Assembly (NCBI GenBank): GCA_036170435.1
Contig: JAVHPF010000044.1
Coordinates: 1-13,946, forward strand
Reading direction: 5' to 3'
Origin: JAQVPN01 sp036170435
GTDB lineage: Bacteria > Patescibacteriota > Gracilibacteria > BD1-5 > UBA6164
Length of the DNA: 13,946 bases
Shown piece after piece: positions 1-8,394 of this stretch (position 1 is the first letter of the stretch; every line of letters starts with the position of its first letter). A model generated the notes under the pieces. The model had not been told where the DNA came from and did not search any database. It saw nothing but the letters and a program-made list of their open reading frames with translations. The translations under genes and the position numbers were made by a program.

Positions 1-60
1 TTGTCACCTTTTAAATATTTCCTCGTATTAAAGATTGTCGTTAAAGGCCTTAATGAATAA
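1..60 (+). CDS. 3' end of an unidentified plus-strand gene (partial)
   Basis: Reading from base 1, frame +1 is open for 19 codons (LSPFKYFLVLKIVVKGLNE) and ends at TAA 58-60. The other two plus frames hit TAA within about 30 bases. The stop codon lies inside the left arm of a strong terminator hairpin, as expected for a gene end converging on cysS. The tail is hydrophobic and basic, but too short to assign a family. The call rests on the open frame and the terminator position only. Confidence 0.4.
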   Translation: MSPFKYFLVLKIVVKGLNE

Positions 61-99
61 AAAAGAGAAACTTATTGTAGCAAGTTTCTCTTTTTTATT
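56..99. terminator. bidirectional intrinsic terminator between convergent genes
   Basis: The two 18-bp arms (56-73 and 82-99) pair perfectly around the 8-base loop ATTGTAGC. The core is GAGAAACTT / AAGTTTCTC, flanked by A and T runs, so each strand shows a hairpin followed by a U-rich tract. The stop codons of both convergent genes (58-60 on plus, 98-100 on minus) lie in or at the edge of the arms, so one element should end both transcripts. Confidence 0.85.
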
Positions 100-1564
100 A
101 TATTTTTTCTAATTTAGTTCAAGTTCTATCATCTATTATTTTATATCAAAATACTAGAAGTTCGTCTCTGTATTTATCAGCTAATTCAAAGTTTTTATCT
201 CATTTAGCTGTATTTCTAGCTTCAAAAAGTCAGGCGATATTTTCTGGAATTATTTCATCTTCTTTTTCAAAAAGTGAAAAATCAATTATAGATAATATTC
301 GATTAAAACCTTTTAAGAAATCTATTGAAGCAAGGATTTCTTTTTTTGTTATTTCTAAGTTATCTATTTTCGAATTTAGATATGTTATAAGTTCATTGAA
401 AACACTTATTGCAATCGGAGTATTTAAATCATCTTCAAGCGCATCTACATAATCATACATAAAATCTTGTAAATCCATGCTGAAAGCTTTTGATATCTTA
501 TTGTTTTCCTCTCATAAGTTATCATAAGTTCTTTTTAATTTTTTTAGAAGTTCATCTATTTTTTTGATAACTACAATATTTGATTCTAATTTTGAAAATG
601 AAAAATCAATGTTTTCTCTATATTTTCCATTCATAAAACTAAGTCTTATAGCTCTAGTTACAACATTTTCTGGAGTATCTTTGTATTTAGAAATCAAGTC
701 TGATAATGTATAGAAATTATTTGCTGATTTTGCCATTTTCTTTCCATCTATCATCAAATGTCCAGAATGTAACCAATATTTAGAAAATTCTTTTCCAGTT
801 AAGCTTTCTGTTTGAGCTATTTCATTTTGATGATGAGGAAAAATTAAATCAACTCCACCCATATGAATATCAATTTGCGGACCAAAATATTTCATATTAC
901 AAGCGCTACATTCGATATGCCATCCTGGTCTTCATTTCAAGATTTTTTCTTCCCCATTTATTGTAAAAGTTTCTTCCCAGAAATTTTCTCCATCTTCTGC
1001 TTTATAAGCTTTCCATAGAACAAAATCAGATGCATTTTCTTTATCATATTCATCATTATCTACTCTAGCTCCAGCTTTCATTCAAGCAAAATCTATATTT
1101 GCAAATTTTCAGTAATCTTCGAATTTAGAAATATCATAATAAATACTTCCATCTTCTCACATATAAGCCATTTTTCTAGTAAGTAATTTATTTACTATTT
1201 TTACCATTTCAGGCATAAGTGAAGTTACAGGAACTATTTCATCAGCTCTATCTATATTTAATTTAGCAATATCAGCCAAAAAAGCTTCTGTAAATTTAGT
1301 GGTAAATTCAGCTAATTTTAATCCTGCTGCTTGACTTCCAGCTATAGTTTTATCATCTATATCAGTTATATTCATAACAGTTTTTACTCTATGTCATAAA
1401 TATTTCAAAGTTTTTATAACTAAATCTTCAAAAACAAAGGTTCTTAAATTTCCAATATGAGCATAATTATAAACTGTTGGACCACAAAAATAAACCTTTA
1501 CTGCGTCTTGTTTAAGTGGTTTAAAATTTTCTATCTCTCTTGTTTTTGTATTGTAAAATTGCAT
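98..1564 (-). CDS. cysS: cysteinyl-tRNA synthetase
   Basis: Class I aminoacyl-tRNA synthetase that charges tRNA-Cys with cysteine in the cytoplasm. With TGA read as Gly the frame is open for 488 codons from ATG 1564 to TAA 98, close to the usual 460-490. Residues 26-39 hold the zinc-ligand Cys27 in FCGPTVYN and the HIGH-type motif HIGN (36-39). NITDIDDK follows, then GWHIECSAC with a second zinc ligand (about Cys219) and FPHHQNE. The KMSKS loop is KMAKS (276-280). The C-terminal helical domain and a GTKLEKI-like tail are intact. Several TGA codons sit where CysRS proteins have glycine, for example LKYL-G-HRVK, Y-G-KFANIDFA-G-MKAGARVD. No Shine-Dalgarno is visible before the ATG. It may be co-transcribed with the ferredoxin gene 89 bp upstream. 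Confidence 0.97.
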
Positions 1565-1594
1565 ATTTTTTTGTTAAATTTTAATTCCTTATAT

Positions 1595-1627
1595 CCCCTC
1601 TCCTCTAAGGAGAGGGTTAGGGTGAGG
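1595..1627. repeat. REP-like palindromic repeat with GGGTGAGG tail
   Basis: A perfect 9-bp stem CCCTCTCCT (1596-1604) / AGGAGAGGG (1608-1616) with loop CTA is followed by TTAGGGTGAGG (1617-1627). It is far more GC-rich than the surrounding AT-rich spacer. From memory, this CCTCTCC...GGAGAGG...GGGTGAGG design resembles interspersed REP-type elements seen in many bacterial genomes; that comparison was not tested. It lies between the ferredoxin and cysS genes, so it would be transcribed and fold in the mRNA. There is no U-run, so it is unlikely to be a terminator. Confidence 0.6.
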
Positions 1628-1653
1628 TTGTTCTAATTTTAGGGTGGGGTCTT

Positions 1654-1896
1654 TTATCCTAATCTATTATTTATTTTTTCCATCATTATTCTTGCAGCTT
1701 TTGCAGGATCGCAATAGTTCATAATTTCTCAATCTACTGAGATATTAGGTCATTTTTTACAAGCTCACATACATGCACCATTTTCTATCACAACATTCTT
1801 TAAATCAAATTTTTCTATATCTGAATTTAATCTTTTTTCTATATAATTACAGAATCTATCTTGGCAGGCTTTTCATTTACATATTACTATTTTCAT
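1654..1896 (-). CDS. thioredoxin-like [2Fe-2S] ferredoxin (NuoE C-terminal-like)
   Basis: An 80-residue protein read from ATG 1896 to TAA 1654 with four TGA codons as Gly. It begins MKIVICKGKACQDRFC and has ENGACMGACKKGPNISVDG in the middle. The C-x4-C near the N-terminus (Cys6, Cys11) and CMGAC (Cys42, Cys46) followed by GP and a later VDG are the signature of thioredoxin-fold [2Fe-2S] ferredoxins related to the NuoE/HndA C-terminal domain. Cys16 and Cys62 are extra. The end DPAKAARIMMEKINNR also matches the family's final helix. It probably acts as a small cytosolic electron carrier; the partner is not visible here. It lies upstream of cysS on the same strand. There is no SD motif. Confidence 0.85.
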
Positions 1897-1934
1897 CTTT
1901 ATCTTTGTTAATTTAATAGCTAAATTTGCTCAAA

Positions 1935-1962
1935 AGTATATGGAAAAACAAGTTTTAAACAA
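1935..1962 (-). promoter_or_regulatory. possible promoter for the ferredoxin-cysS unit
   Basis: On the minus strand, TTGTTT (1962-1957) and TATACT (1940-1935) are separated by 16 bp, about 38 bp before the ferredoxin ATG. The -10 matches 5 of 6 consensus bases and the -35 only 3 of 6. The background is AT-rich, so chance matches are likely. Confidence 0.3.
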
Positions 1963-1983
1963 ATTATATTTTTTAAATAAATT

Positions 1984-2011
1984 TTGATTTATTCTAAATA
2001 AGACTTAAAAT
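1984..2011 (+). promoter_or_regulatory. possible promoter for the envelope operon
   Basis: TTGATT (1984-1989) and TAAAAT (2006-2011) have a 16-bp spacer and sit about 42 bp before the ATG at 2054. The GTGCCCGCC just downstream would fall at the transcript start. It diverges from the ferredoxin promoter, which fits the only divergent intergenic region in this part of the window. The support is sequence match only. Confidence 0.35.
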
Positions 2012-2053
2012 GTGCCCGCCTTAAATTTTTATTACAATAAAACAAAAACAAAT

Positions 2054-2479
2054 ATGAGCAAAATGGATTTGAGTTCTGAAGAAAAAATAGATCTAATATA
2101 TGATATGTTGGAAAAACAAGAATCTAGATATAAAAGAGCCCTGATTTCTAAAATAATTTTTAGAGTTCTTATTATATGATTTATAGTAAGTTTTTATACT
2201 ATTATTTTACCTAAACTTAACACTAGTACAGTTATAAAAGAAGATATTGCTCCTACAGTTGCTAAAATATTAGCTCCTATTATTTCAGAAACAATGAAAG
2301 AAACATTAAAATCTGTTGGTTCTGATGCGATGACTTGATTAAATTCAAATTTAGTAAATTCAATAAATTCTACTCAAAAAGATATGACTGATTTACAAAA
2401 TACTCAAACTAGTTGAACAATAGATTCAACTAAAAAAGCTGAGCTTTTAAAAAGATTAAAAGCAATGCAAAATAAATAA
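2054..2479 (+). CDS. hypothetical single-pass membrane protein
   Basis: A 141-residue protein from ATG 2054 to TAA 2477-2479, with three TGA codons read as Gly. The N-terminal 31 residues are charged (SSEEKIDLIYDMLEKQESRY, then KR). One strong transmembrane helix spans about residues 32-52 and ends in LPKLN. The C-terminal part is polar, rich in Ser, Thr, Asn and Lys, and looks helical (ISETMKETLKSV, then TKKAELLKRLKAMQNK). I do not recognise a family. It is the first gene of a tightly spaced plus-strand set leading to S41 peptidase, transglutaminase-like protein and MltG, so an envelope role is plausible by context only. An alternative ATG is three codons downstream. No SD precedes either start. 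Confidence 0.8.
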
Positions 2480-2509
2480 AATTATATTTTAACTTTAATT
2501 TAACACTCT

Positions 2510-2734
2510 ATGTTTATAGTAAAGCTAATTTACGCAATTTTACTTATTGCAGGATGATACTCAATTGTGAGATATAGAAGAAATGTTCATGAATGGACTG
2601 GAAATTTTGTCTGGGCTGAACAATACTTAGGTTCTGGATGAACTTATATAGTTATAACATTCGCTTGACTTGCTCTAATATTTTTCGGGACACTTTATCC
2701 TTTCTGATGAATTTCAGTAATAATCTGAAAATAA
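2510..2734 (+). CDS. small two-TM membrane protein (hypothetical)
   Basis: A 74-residue protein from ATG 2510 to TAA 2732-2734. Six glycines are encoded by TGA, including a TGA-TGA pair near the C-terminus. A first membrane helix spans about residues 3-20, followed by the basic turn RYRR, a central polar segment NVHEWTGNFVWAEQYLG and a glycine-rich turn GSGGTY. A second membrane helix covers about 46-72. The central WTGxxxWAExYLGxGGTY segment gives the impression of a conserved small Patescibacteria membrane family, but I cannot name it. It starts 30 bp after the preceding gene and ends 26 bp before the S41 peptidase start. Without the recoded UGA it would be invisible as an ORF. Confidence 0.75.
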
Positions 2735-2760
2735 AAATTTATCCTATAATAAATAATTAA

Positions 2761-4326
2761 ATGAAACAAATAAAATATATAATACTATCATTGATTCTAA
2801 GTTTTTCTATTTTAACTAGTGTAAATGCTAGTCAAATAAGTGATTCCAAATCTACAATTATCAATGGGATTTGAGCACCTGATTCAGGAGCAACTCTTAC
2901 TAGAGCTGATACCTTTAATTTCTTTTCAGATTATTATCTAAATGATTTAGCTAAATCTTATAAATATATAAATCTTAATTTTACTGATGTAAAAAAATGA
3001 ACTAGAGTATATGAAAGTCTTCAAAAATTAGTTTATTTAGACCTTATTGATAATAAATCAGTAAAAATACGTCCTACATCTAAAATATCATCTTATAATT
3101 TCTATTTTTTATCAGAAAAAGTTTTATGAGAAAAAATAATAGAAGAAAGTGAAATATCTAGTTTAAAAAATACTTCTAGTAATTTACTAGATATGTATGT
3201 AGTTAAACAATTAATAGAAAATAAAAAATCTGATAATAATAACATTAATTTAAATAATGACTCGCTTCAAAATCAAAAAGCTATTTTTGATGATGTTTAT
3301 AATACAATATTAAGTCGACATTACAATAAAGCTAATATAAATTCAACTGATATGATGTATTCAGCTATACAATGATTAGCAGCTTGATCAAAAGATAAAT
3401 TTACCACTTATTTCCCTCCAGTTGAGAAAAAACAATTTAATGAAATGTTATCTTGAGAATATGATTGAATTTGAGCTTATGTAGATATGGTAAAACCTTG
3501 AGAATTTATAATAGTATCTCCATTATCTGGTTCTCCAGCTGAAAAAGCTGGACTTAAAGCTAATGATATTATTACAAAAATAGATGATTTTGAAATAACA
3601 GCTGATACAACTAGTAATGAAGCTGTTTCAAAAATAAAATGACTTGCTGGAACAAAAGTAAAACTTAGTATAACAAGATGAAATGATAAATTAATAATAG
3701 AAGTAGAAAGAGCTAAAATAACTCTTAAAGATGTTGAAGGAAAATCACTTAGTTCTGATACTTATTATATGAACATTAGAATTTTTGGTGATAATGTTAC
3801 TTCTGATTTCAAAACTAGTTTAGACGATTTAAAAACCAAAACTTCTACTACAAAATTAATAATTGATTTGAGAAATGACCCAGGTTGATATTTGGATTCT
3901 GTTGCTGATATTCTTAGTTATTTTGTTCCTGCTTGAAAGAATGTAGCCGTTGTAAAATATCAATGATTAACTCAAGATTATATATCAAAATGATACTCTG
4001 ATTATGATTTCTCAAAAATAAAAATAGTACTTTTAGTAAATGCTTGATCTGCTTCTGCTTCTGAAATAATGGCAGGTACTTTAAAAGATTATTATCCAAA
4101 TTTAAACCTTGTTTGAGAAAAAACTTATGGAAAATGATCAGTTCAAACGATCAAGACATATTTTGATTGATCTAGTCTAAAATATACTATTGCTCATTGG
4201 TTTACATGAAAAACTGAAACTGGAATAGACCAAATATGAATTAAACCAGATATTGAAATAAAATTGGATGAAGCCCAAATGAAAAATTGAATAGATAATC
4301 AATTAGAAAAAGCAAAAAGTTTATAA
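2761..4326 (+). CDS. S41 family C-terminal processing peptidase with PDZ domain
   Basis: A secreted serine protease of the CtpA/Prc family, 521 residues. A signal peptide (about 1-24, MKQIKYIILSLILSFSILTS then VNAS) directs it to the cell surface. Residues about 40-130 (LTRADTF...NFTDVKKGTRVYESLQKLVYLDLID...RPTSKIS) resemble a degenerate SLH-like helical unit. The PDZ domain covers about 235-320 (GSPAEKAGLKANDIITKID). The S41 catalytic domain follows, with RNDPGGYLDS, NAGSASASEIMAG and GEKTYGKGSVQ. By alignment with Prc and CtpB the catalytic Ser is Ser432, with Lys458 and Gln462. TGA encodes the invariant glycines in all three motifs. A TATAAT lies only 10 bp before the ATG, possibly a secondary start point. 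Neighbours suggest peptidoglycan-linked processing; the substrate is unknown. Confidence 0.95.
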
Positions 4327-4344
4327 GATATAAGTAAAATAATT

Positions 4345-5538
4345 ATGAAAAAATATATACTATCATTTTTTATATTATTAGAATTATTTCAAATAAACCT
4401 AAGTTTTGCTGATACTTCTGATTATATAAATCAAGTAATAAAAAATACTAATTCTACTTATTATGAATTAAACAAATGACTAGAATTTATTGATGAGTCT
4501 TGAATAAAAAATAGATTAGCAACTTATTCTTGTTATTTATTAAATTCTTCAAATTATTCAGCATTCACTCAAAAATGATATATACTAAAAACATCTGATT
4601 GACATTATTGTTTTACAAAAACTATAAATAAAGAAAAGAAAATTTCTTATACTGAAGCTTCAAAATATTTCAAAATATTAAACTTTGATTCACCTATAGA
4701 TCTTGAATTAGATATCTATTATGCTTATAAATTTTCAAAGTATTTTTATTTTAATGATAGTGAATGATTTTATTATTCAGATTTTGTTAAACTTTGATAT
4801 TCGCAAGATAANNNNNNNNNNNNNNNNNNNNNNNNNNNNNNNNNNNNNNNNNNNNNNNNNNNNNNNNNNNNNNNNNNNNNNNNNNNNNNNNNNNNNNNNN
4901 NNNNNNNNNNNCTTATGTTCTCATGAATAGAAAATCTTGAAATTAAAACCTGATTTGTAATAAATAGCGATTTATTCCCAAATTTTTGACATGCCTGGGT
5001 AAAGATATGAGATTATTATTATGACCCGACTTTTGATGATCCATTATGACAAAAATCAACAAAAACTTTTGACAAATATAAATATTTTAAACTTCCAAAA
5101 GACTTACTTTATAGTGATAGATTTGATTGAAATATAATTAGTGATTCACTTAAAAAATCTTCAAAAACTTCAAGAGATTTACTTGTAGCAAAAAGATTTT
5201 ATGATGCAGCAAAAATATACAAAAACTCTGATTATATGATTTTAAAACCATATATTACAAAGTTAAATTTATGACTAAAATTTAATGAAAAATTAGACAC
5301 AAGTAAAGCTGTAAAAATATTTTCATATCTAGAAGCGAAAAATGATTATAGTGCCATTGATTCAAATTGAAATAAAAAATTTATAAAAAATATTATTTAT
5401 TACAAAGTTGATAATAGTAATTTAGAAAATATATTTGCTCAAGTTTTCGCCTATAATTCAAGTTGAGTATATTTAATTAAATGGGATTTATGAAATGGTC
5501 AATATGAATATAGATTATCAAATAATATAAAATTTTAA
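4345..5538 (+). CDS. secreted transglutaminase-like protein (interrupted by assembly gap)
   Basis: Starts at ATG 4345, 18 bp after the S41 peptidase, and ends at TAA 5536-5538. The nominal length is 397 codons including the N run. A signal peptide spans about 1-22 (MKKYILSFFILLELFQINLS then FA). After the gap, NFGHAWVKIGDYYYDPTFDD contains the His and Asp of a transglutaminase/cysteine-protease-like catalytic triad (nominal His216 and Asp227), and YFKLPKDLLYSDRFDG resembles the segment after that motif in the family. The expected nucleophile Cys motif should lie in the gap. The frame is the same on both sides of the N run if it is counted as 100 bases. Many TGA codons encode Gly. Likely role: cross-linking or hydrolysis at the envelope, by inference. 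Confidence 0.75.
4812..4911. other. assembly gap, 100 N
   Basis: Exactly one hundred N characters, which is a common scaffold placeholder length and need not be the real gap size. It lies inside the transglutaminase-like gene. The sequence flanking both sides is recoded (in-frame TGA) and in the same frame. Confidence 0.99.
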
Positions 5539-5547
5539 ATAAAAAAT

Positions 5548-6564
5548 ATGTCTAGAATAAGGAACAAATCAAAAAATAATAATTTACTATATATTTGAAT
5601 AATAAGCTTTGTTATATTAGTTAGTCCTTTTGTGTATTATAAAAATACTTTAAATAAAACATTAATTGAAACAAATACTAATATAAAAATAGAAAAGGGT
5701 GATACTTACTATTCCCTTAGTTCAAAATTAGATATAAATTCTACTATTTTGAAAATTTATTTAAAATCAAATCCACCGAAAATAGATTTAAAAGCTTGAA
5801 TATATCAAATGAAAGCCTGAGATAATCTGCTTAATATAATATCAAATTTACAAAAAGAAGCTGTTAATTGAGATGCTAATCTAACTCTTTTAGAATGACG
5901 GAATATTTATGATATTGACTCTTATTTATCAAATAAATGATTAATAAAAACAGGTGATTTTATAAGTAAAACTTCTAGTGTAGATTCTAGGCTAATTAGT
6001 AAATATCCTTTTTTAAAATGAGCTATAAGTTTAGAATGATTTTTATATCCTGATACTTATAGTATTGAGGAAACAAATTTTGAATTAGATACTTTTATAG
6101 ATAGACTTTTGAATAATTTTAAAACTAGAGTTTATGACAAAATTTTATTTAGTTTTGGAAATAAAGAGATTTTGGATATAATCAATTTATCGTCAATAGT
6201 GGAAAAAGAAGAGAGAGACCCTTTGCAAAAAGCAATTGTGGCTTGAATTCTAAAAAAAAGACTTGAAGAAAATTGGTATCTGTGAGCAGATGCCACAGTA
6301 TGCTATCCTCATAAAACAACAAGAGAAATTTGCACCCCTTCTTTTGTAGTAAATCATATTTATGAAAAAAACTCATACAACACAAGAACTTTGTTATGAT
6401 TACCCCTATCACCTATTTGTAATCCTAGTTTAGAAACAATAGAAGCCACCATAAATATTAAAGTGACTCCTTATTATTACTATTTGCACGATAATAACTG
6501 AGAAATACATTATGCTACTACTAATCTCGAACATGAGAGAAATAAAAGCCTGTATTTAAAGTAA
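5548..6564 (+). CDS. mltG: endolytic murein transglycosylase MltG (YceG-like)
   Basis: Cuts nascent peptidoglycan glycan strands at the membrane surface and so sets their length. The protein is 338 residues, equal to the usual size. A single N-terminal membrane anchor spans about 13-31. The LysM-like/YceG N-domain contains KAGIYQMKAGDNLLNIISNL and LTLLEGRNIYDI. The catalytic domain has LEGFLYPDTYS, SIVEKEERDP with catalytic Glu219 (equivalent to E. coli Glu218), GADATVCY, YNTRTLLGLPLSPICNP and a C-terminal YYYYLHDNNGEIHYATT-like segment with EHERNKS. TGA is Gly in LE-G-FLYP and in L-G-LP, both near-invariant. It begins 9 bp after the transglutaminase-like gene and is the last gene of the plus-strand operon. 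Confidence 0.96.
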
Positions 6565-6602
6565 AAAAAATCAGAAGTTTTAAAATATACAATATAAAAT
6601 TT

Positions 6603-6622
6603 CCTCTCTTTTAAAAGAGAGG
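6603..6622. repeat. 20-bp perfect palindrome, hairpin after mltG
   Basis: CCTCTCTTTT / AAAAGAGAGG is perfectly self-complementary (10-bp arms). It is followed by CATTTGCTTGTATTTTAC, with no clean T-run, so it is at best a weak terminator for the envelope operon. Its CCTCTC...GAGAGG core resembles the stem of the repeat at 1595, suggesting a truncated relative. The 109-bp spacer between mltG and the helicase gene holds nothing else recognisable beyond AT-rich sequence that could carry the helicase promoter. Confidence 0.5.
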
Positions 6623-6673
6623 CATTTGCTTGTATTTTACTTTTGATAAATTATTAAATAAACTAAATTAAAC

Positions 6674-8359
6674 ATGTTGTTTGAAAACTTAAATTTAAAA
6701 GCGGAAGTAACTAAAGGACTAGCTGATGCTGGTTATACTACTCCAACTCAAATCCAATTTGATGTAATATCTGAAATCAAAAATGGTAAAAATATTATTG
6801 GACAATCTCAAACTGGTACAGGTAAAACTGCAGCTTTCGTTGTATCTTTACTAGAAAAATTAGATATGGGGAAAAGAGGGACTCAAGCTCTTATTCTAGC
6901 TCCAACTAGAGAACTTGTAAACCAAATAAGAGAAGAAATTCTTCTTTTATCAAAACATATGAATGTTAGATCTCTTCCAGTTTATGGTTGAAGTCCAATA
7001 TTCAAACAAAAAGAAATGATTAAAAAAGGTCAAGATATCATCATTGGTACTCCAGGTAGAGTTATTGATTTGATTGAAAGAGGTGTTTTGAAATTAGACC
7101 AACTTGATTTTTTTGTTCTTGATGAAGTAGATAGAATGCTAGATATGGGTTTTGTTGATGATATAGATTTTATCTGGGGAAAAGCAACAAACTTAAAACA
7201 ATCTATGGTATTTTCTGCTACTATCACTGATGATATGAAAAGAATTATAGAAAAATATTTAGGTCTTGATTATACTTATATCAAATCTACAACAGCTATA
7301 ACAACTGAAAAAATCGACCATTCATTTATAGAAGTTCCTCATGTTGATAAATATGAAATGCTTCTTAAATTTATAGAAGAACATAAAGACCAAAAAACTA
7401 TTGTTTTCTGTCAAACTAAAAGAGATACTGAAGAATTAGCTGATAAATTATTAGATGATAATATCAGAGCTTCATATTTAAATGGTGATATGAGACAAAG
7501 AGAAAGATTTAAAGCACTTAAAGATTTTCAAGAAAATAAAGTTGATATTTTCGTAGTTACTGATGTTGCTGCTAGATGATTGAATATGAAAAATATTGAA
7601 TTAGTAGTAAATTTTGATGTACCTTTAGATCCAGAATCATACATACATAGAATTGGTAGAACTGGTAGAGCTGGTGCTTCTGGTAGAGCTGTAATGTTTG
7701 TTTCTGATAGAGAAAGATCTTCTCTAAGAAGTATTGAAAAAACAAACAAAATCAAAATCAAACAAATTGATAATGAAGGAAATGAAGTAGAAAGAAAAGA
7801 AGAAAGAAATGGTGGTGGAAGATTCGGAGATTCTAGAGGTGGAGGAAGATCATCTGGAGGAAGATTCGGAGGAAGAGGAGGTTCTAGAGGTGGTTCTAGA
7901 TTCGGATGAGACAGAGGATGAGATAGAGGAGGAAGTAGATTTGGTTCAGACAGAGGTGGCGATAGAGCTCCTAGATCTGGATGAGATTCATACTTCGGTA
8001 GATCTGAAAGCGCTGCTCCTAGAGGAGAAAAAATAGGTTTTGAAAAAAGATTTGATAGAGATAATTCTGAAAATGGTGGAGAAAGAAGAAGTTTTGGAGG
8101 TGGAGAAAGAAGAGATTCTGGATTCGCTAGAAGAGATGATAACAGAGGATGAGAAAGAAGATCTTTTGGTGATAGAGGTGGAAATGATTCTTTCAACAGA
8201 AGAAGTTCATCTGATAGAACTGAAAGAAATAATGATAGAGGAACTGATTCTCCAAGTTATTTCGAAAAAAAAGAAAGAGCAGATAGAGGGCCTTCTAGAA
8301 GAGATGACAGAGGACCAAGAAGAGATAATAGAGGTGATAGATGATCATTTAGAAGATAA
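6674..8359 (+). CDS. DEAD-box ATP-dependent RNA helicase with RGG-rich tail
   Basis: Unwinds RNA duplexes or remodels RNPs using ATP, in the cytoplasm. The protein is 561 residues. Motifs in order: Q motif (TTPTQIQ, 22-28), Walker A QTGTGKT (46-52), PTREL (77-81), TPGR (126-129), the Walker B box as DEVD (150-153) instead of DEAD, SAT (181-183), TDVAARGLN (296-304) and HRIGRTGR (325-332). Two RecA-like domains end near residue 375. From about 379 to the end the chain is low-complexity, rich in Gly, Arg, Ser and Asp with RGG/DRGG repeats, an RNA-binding tail of the kind seen in CsdA/DeaD-type and eukaryotic helicases. TGA encodes Gly at the invariant glycine of motif V and several times in the tail. 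Arg is almost wholly AGA. Both the function and the extent are clear. Confidence 0.96.
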
Positions 8360-8365
8360 AAAATT

Positions 8366-8392
8366 AAAACCCCGAAATTCGGGGTTTTTTTT
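8366..8392. terminator. intrinsic terminator after the helicase gene
   Basis: The arms at 8366-8376 and 8378-8388 form an 11-bp stem with core CCCCGAA / TTCGGGG around a single central A; in practice the loop opens to AAATT. It is followed on plus by a run of eight T (8385-8392). On minus the stem is followed by TTTTAATTTTTT, so it may also end the convergent beta-CASP gene, whose stop is at 8395. Its GC-rich stem stands out from the AT-rich surroundings. Confidence 0.9.
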
Positions 8393-8394
8393 GT

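Noticed and set aside
1617..1651. TTAGGG/AGGGTGGGG, telomere- or G-quadruplex-like
   Set aside because: Only one TTAGGG and too few G-tracts; better explained as the tail of the REP-like repeat.
3914..4099. 61-codon minus-strand open frame
   Set aside because: Antisense to the catalytic domain of the S41 peptidase, with no recognisable feature.
6182..6412. 76-codon minus-strand open frame
   Set aside because: Antisense to the MltG catalytic domain, which is certain on the plus strand.
98..7579. Genes apparently broken by premature TGA (cysS, S41 peptidase, mltG, helicase)
   Set aside because: They are intact under UGA=Gly; the TGA sites match conserved glycines, so they are not pseudogenes.
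7528..8196. 222-codon open frame on the minus strand, Pro/Leu/Ser-rich
   Set aside because: It is antisense to the AGA/GGA-rich helicase tail; the reverse complement of purine-rich repeats gives Ser/Pro/Leu codons without stops. No motif is present.
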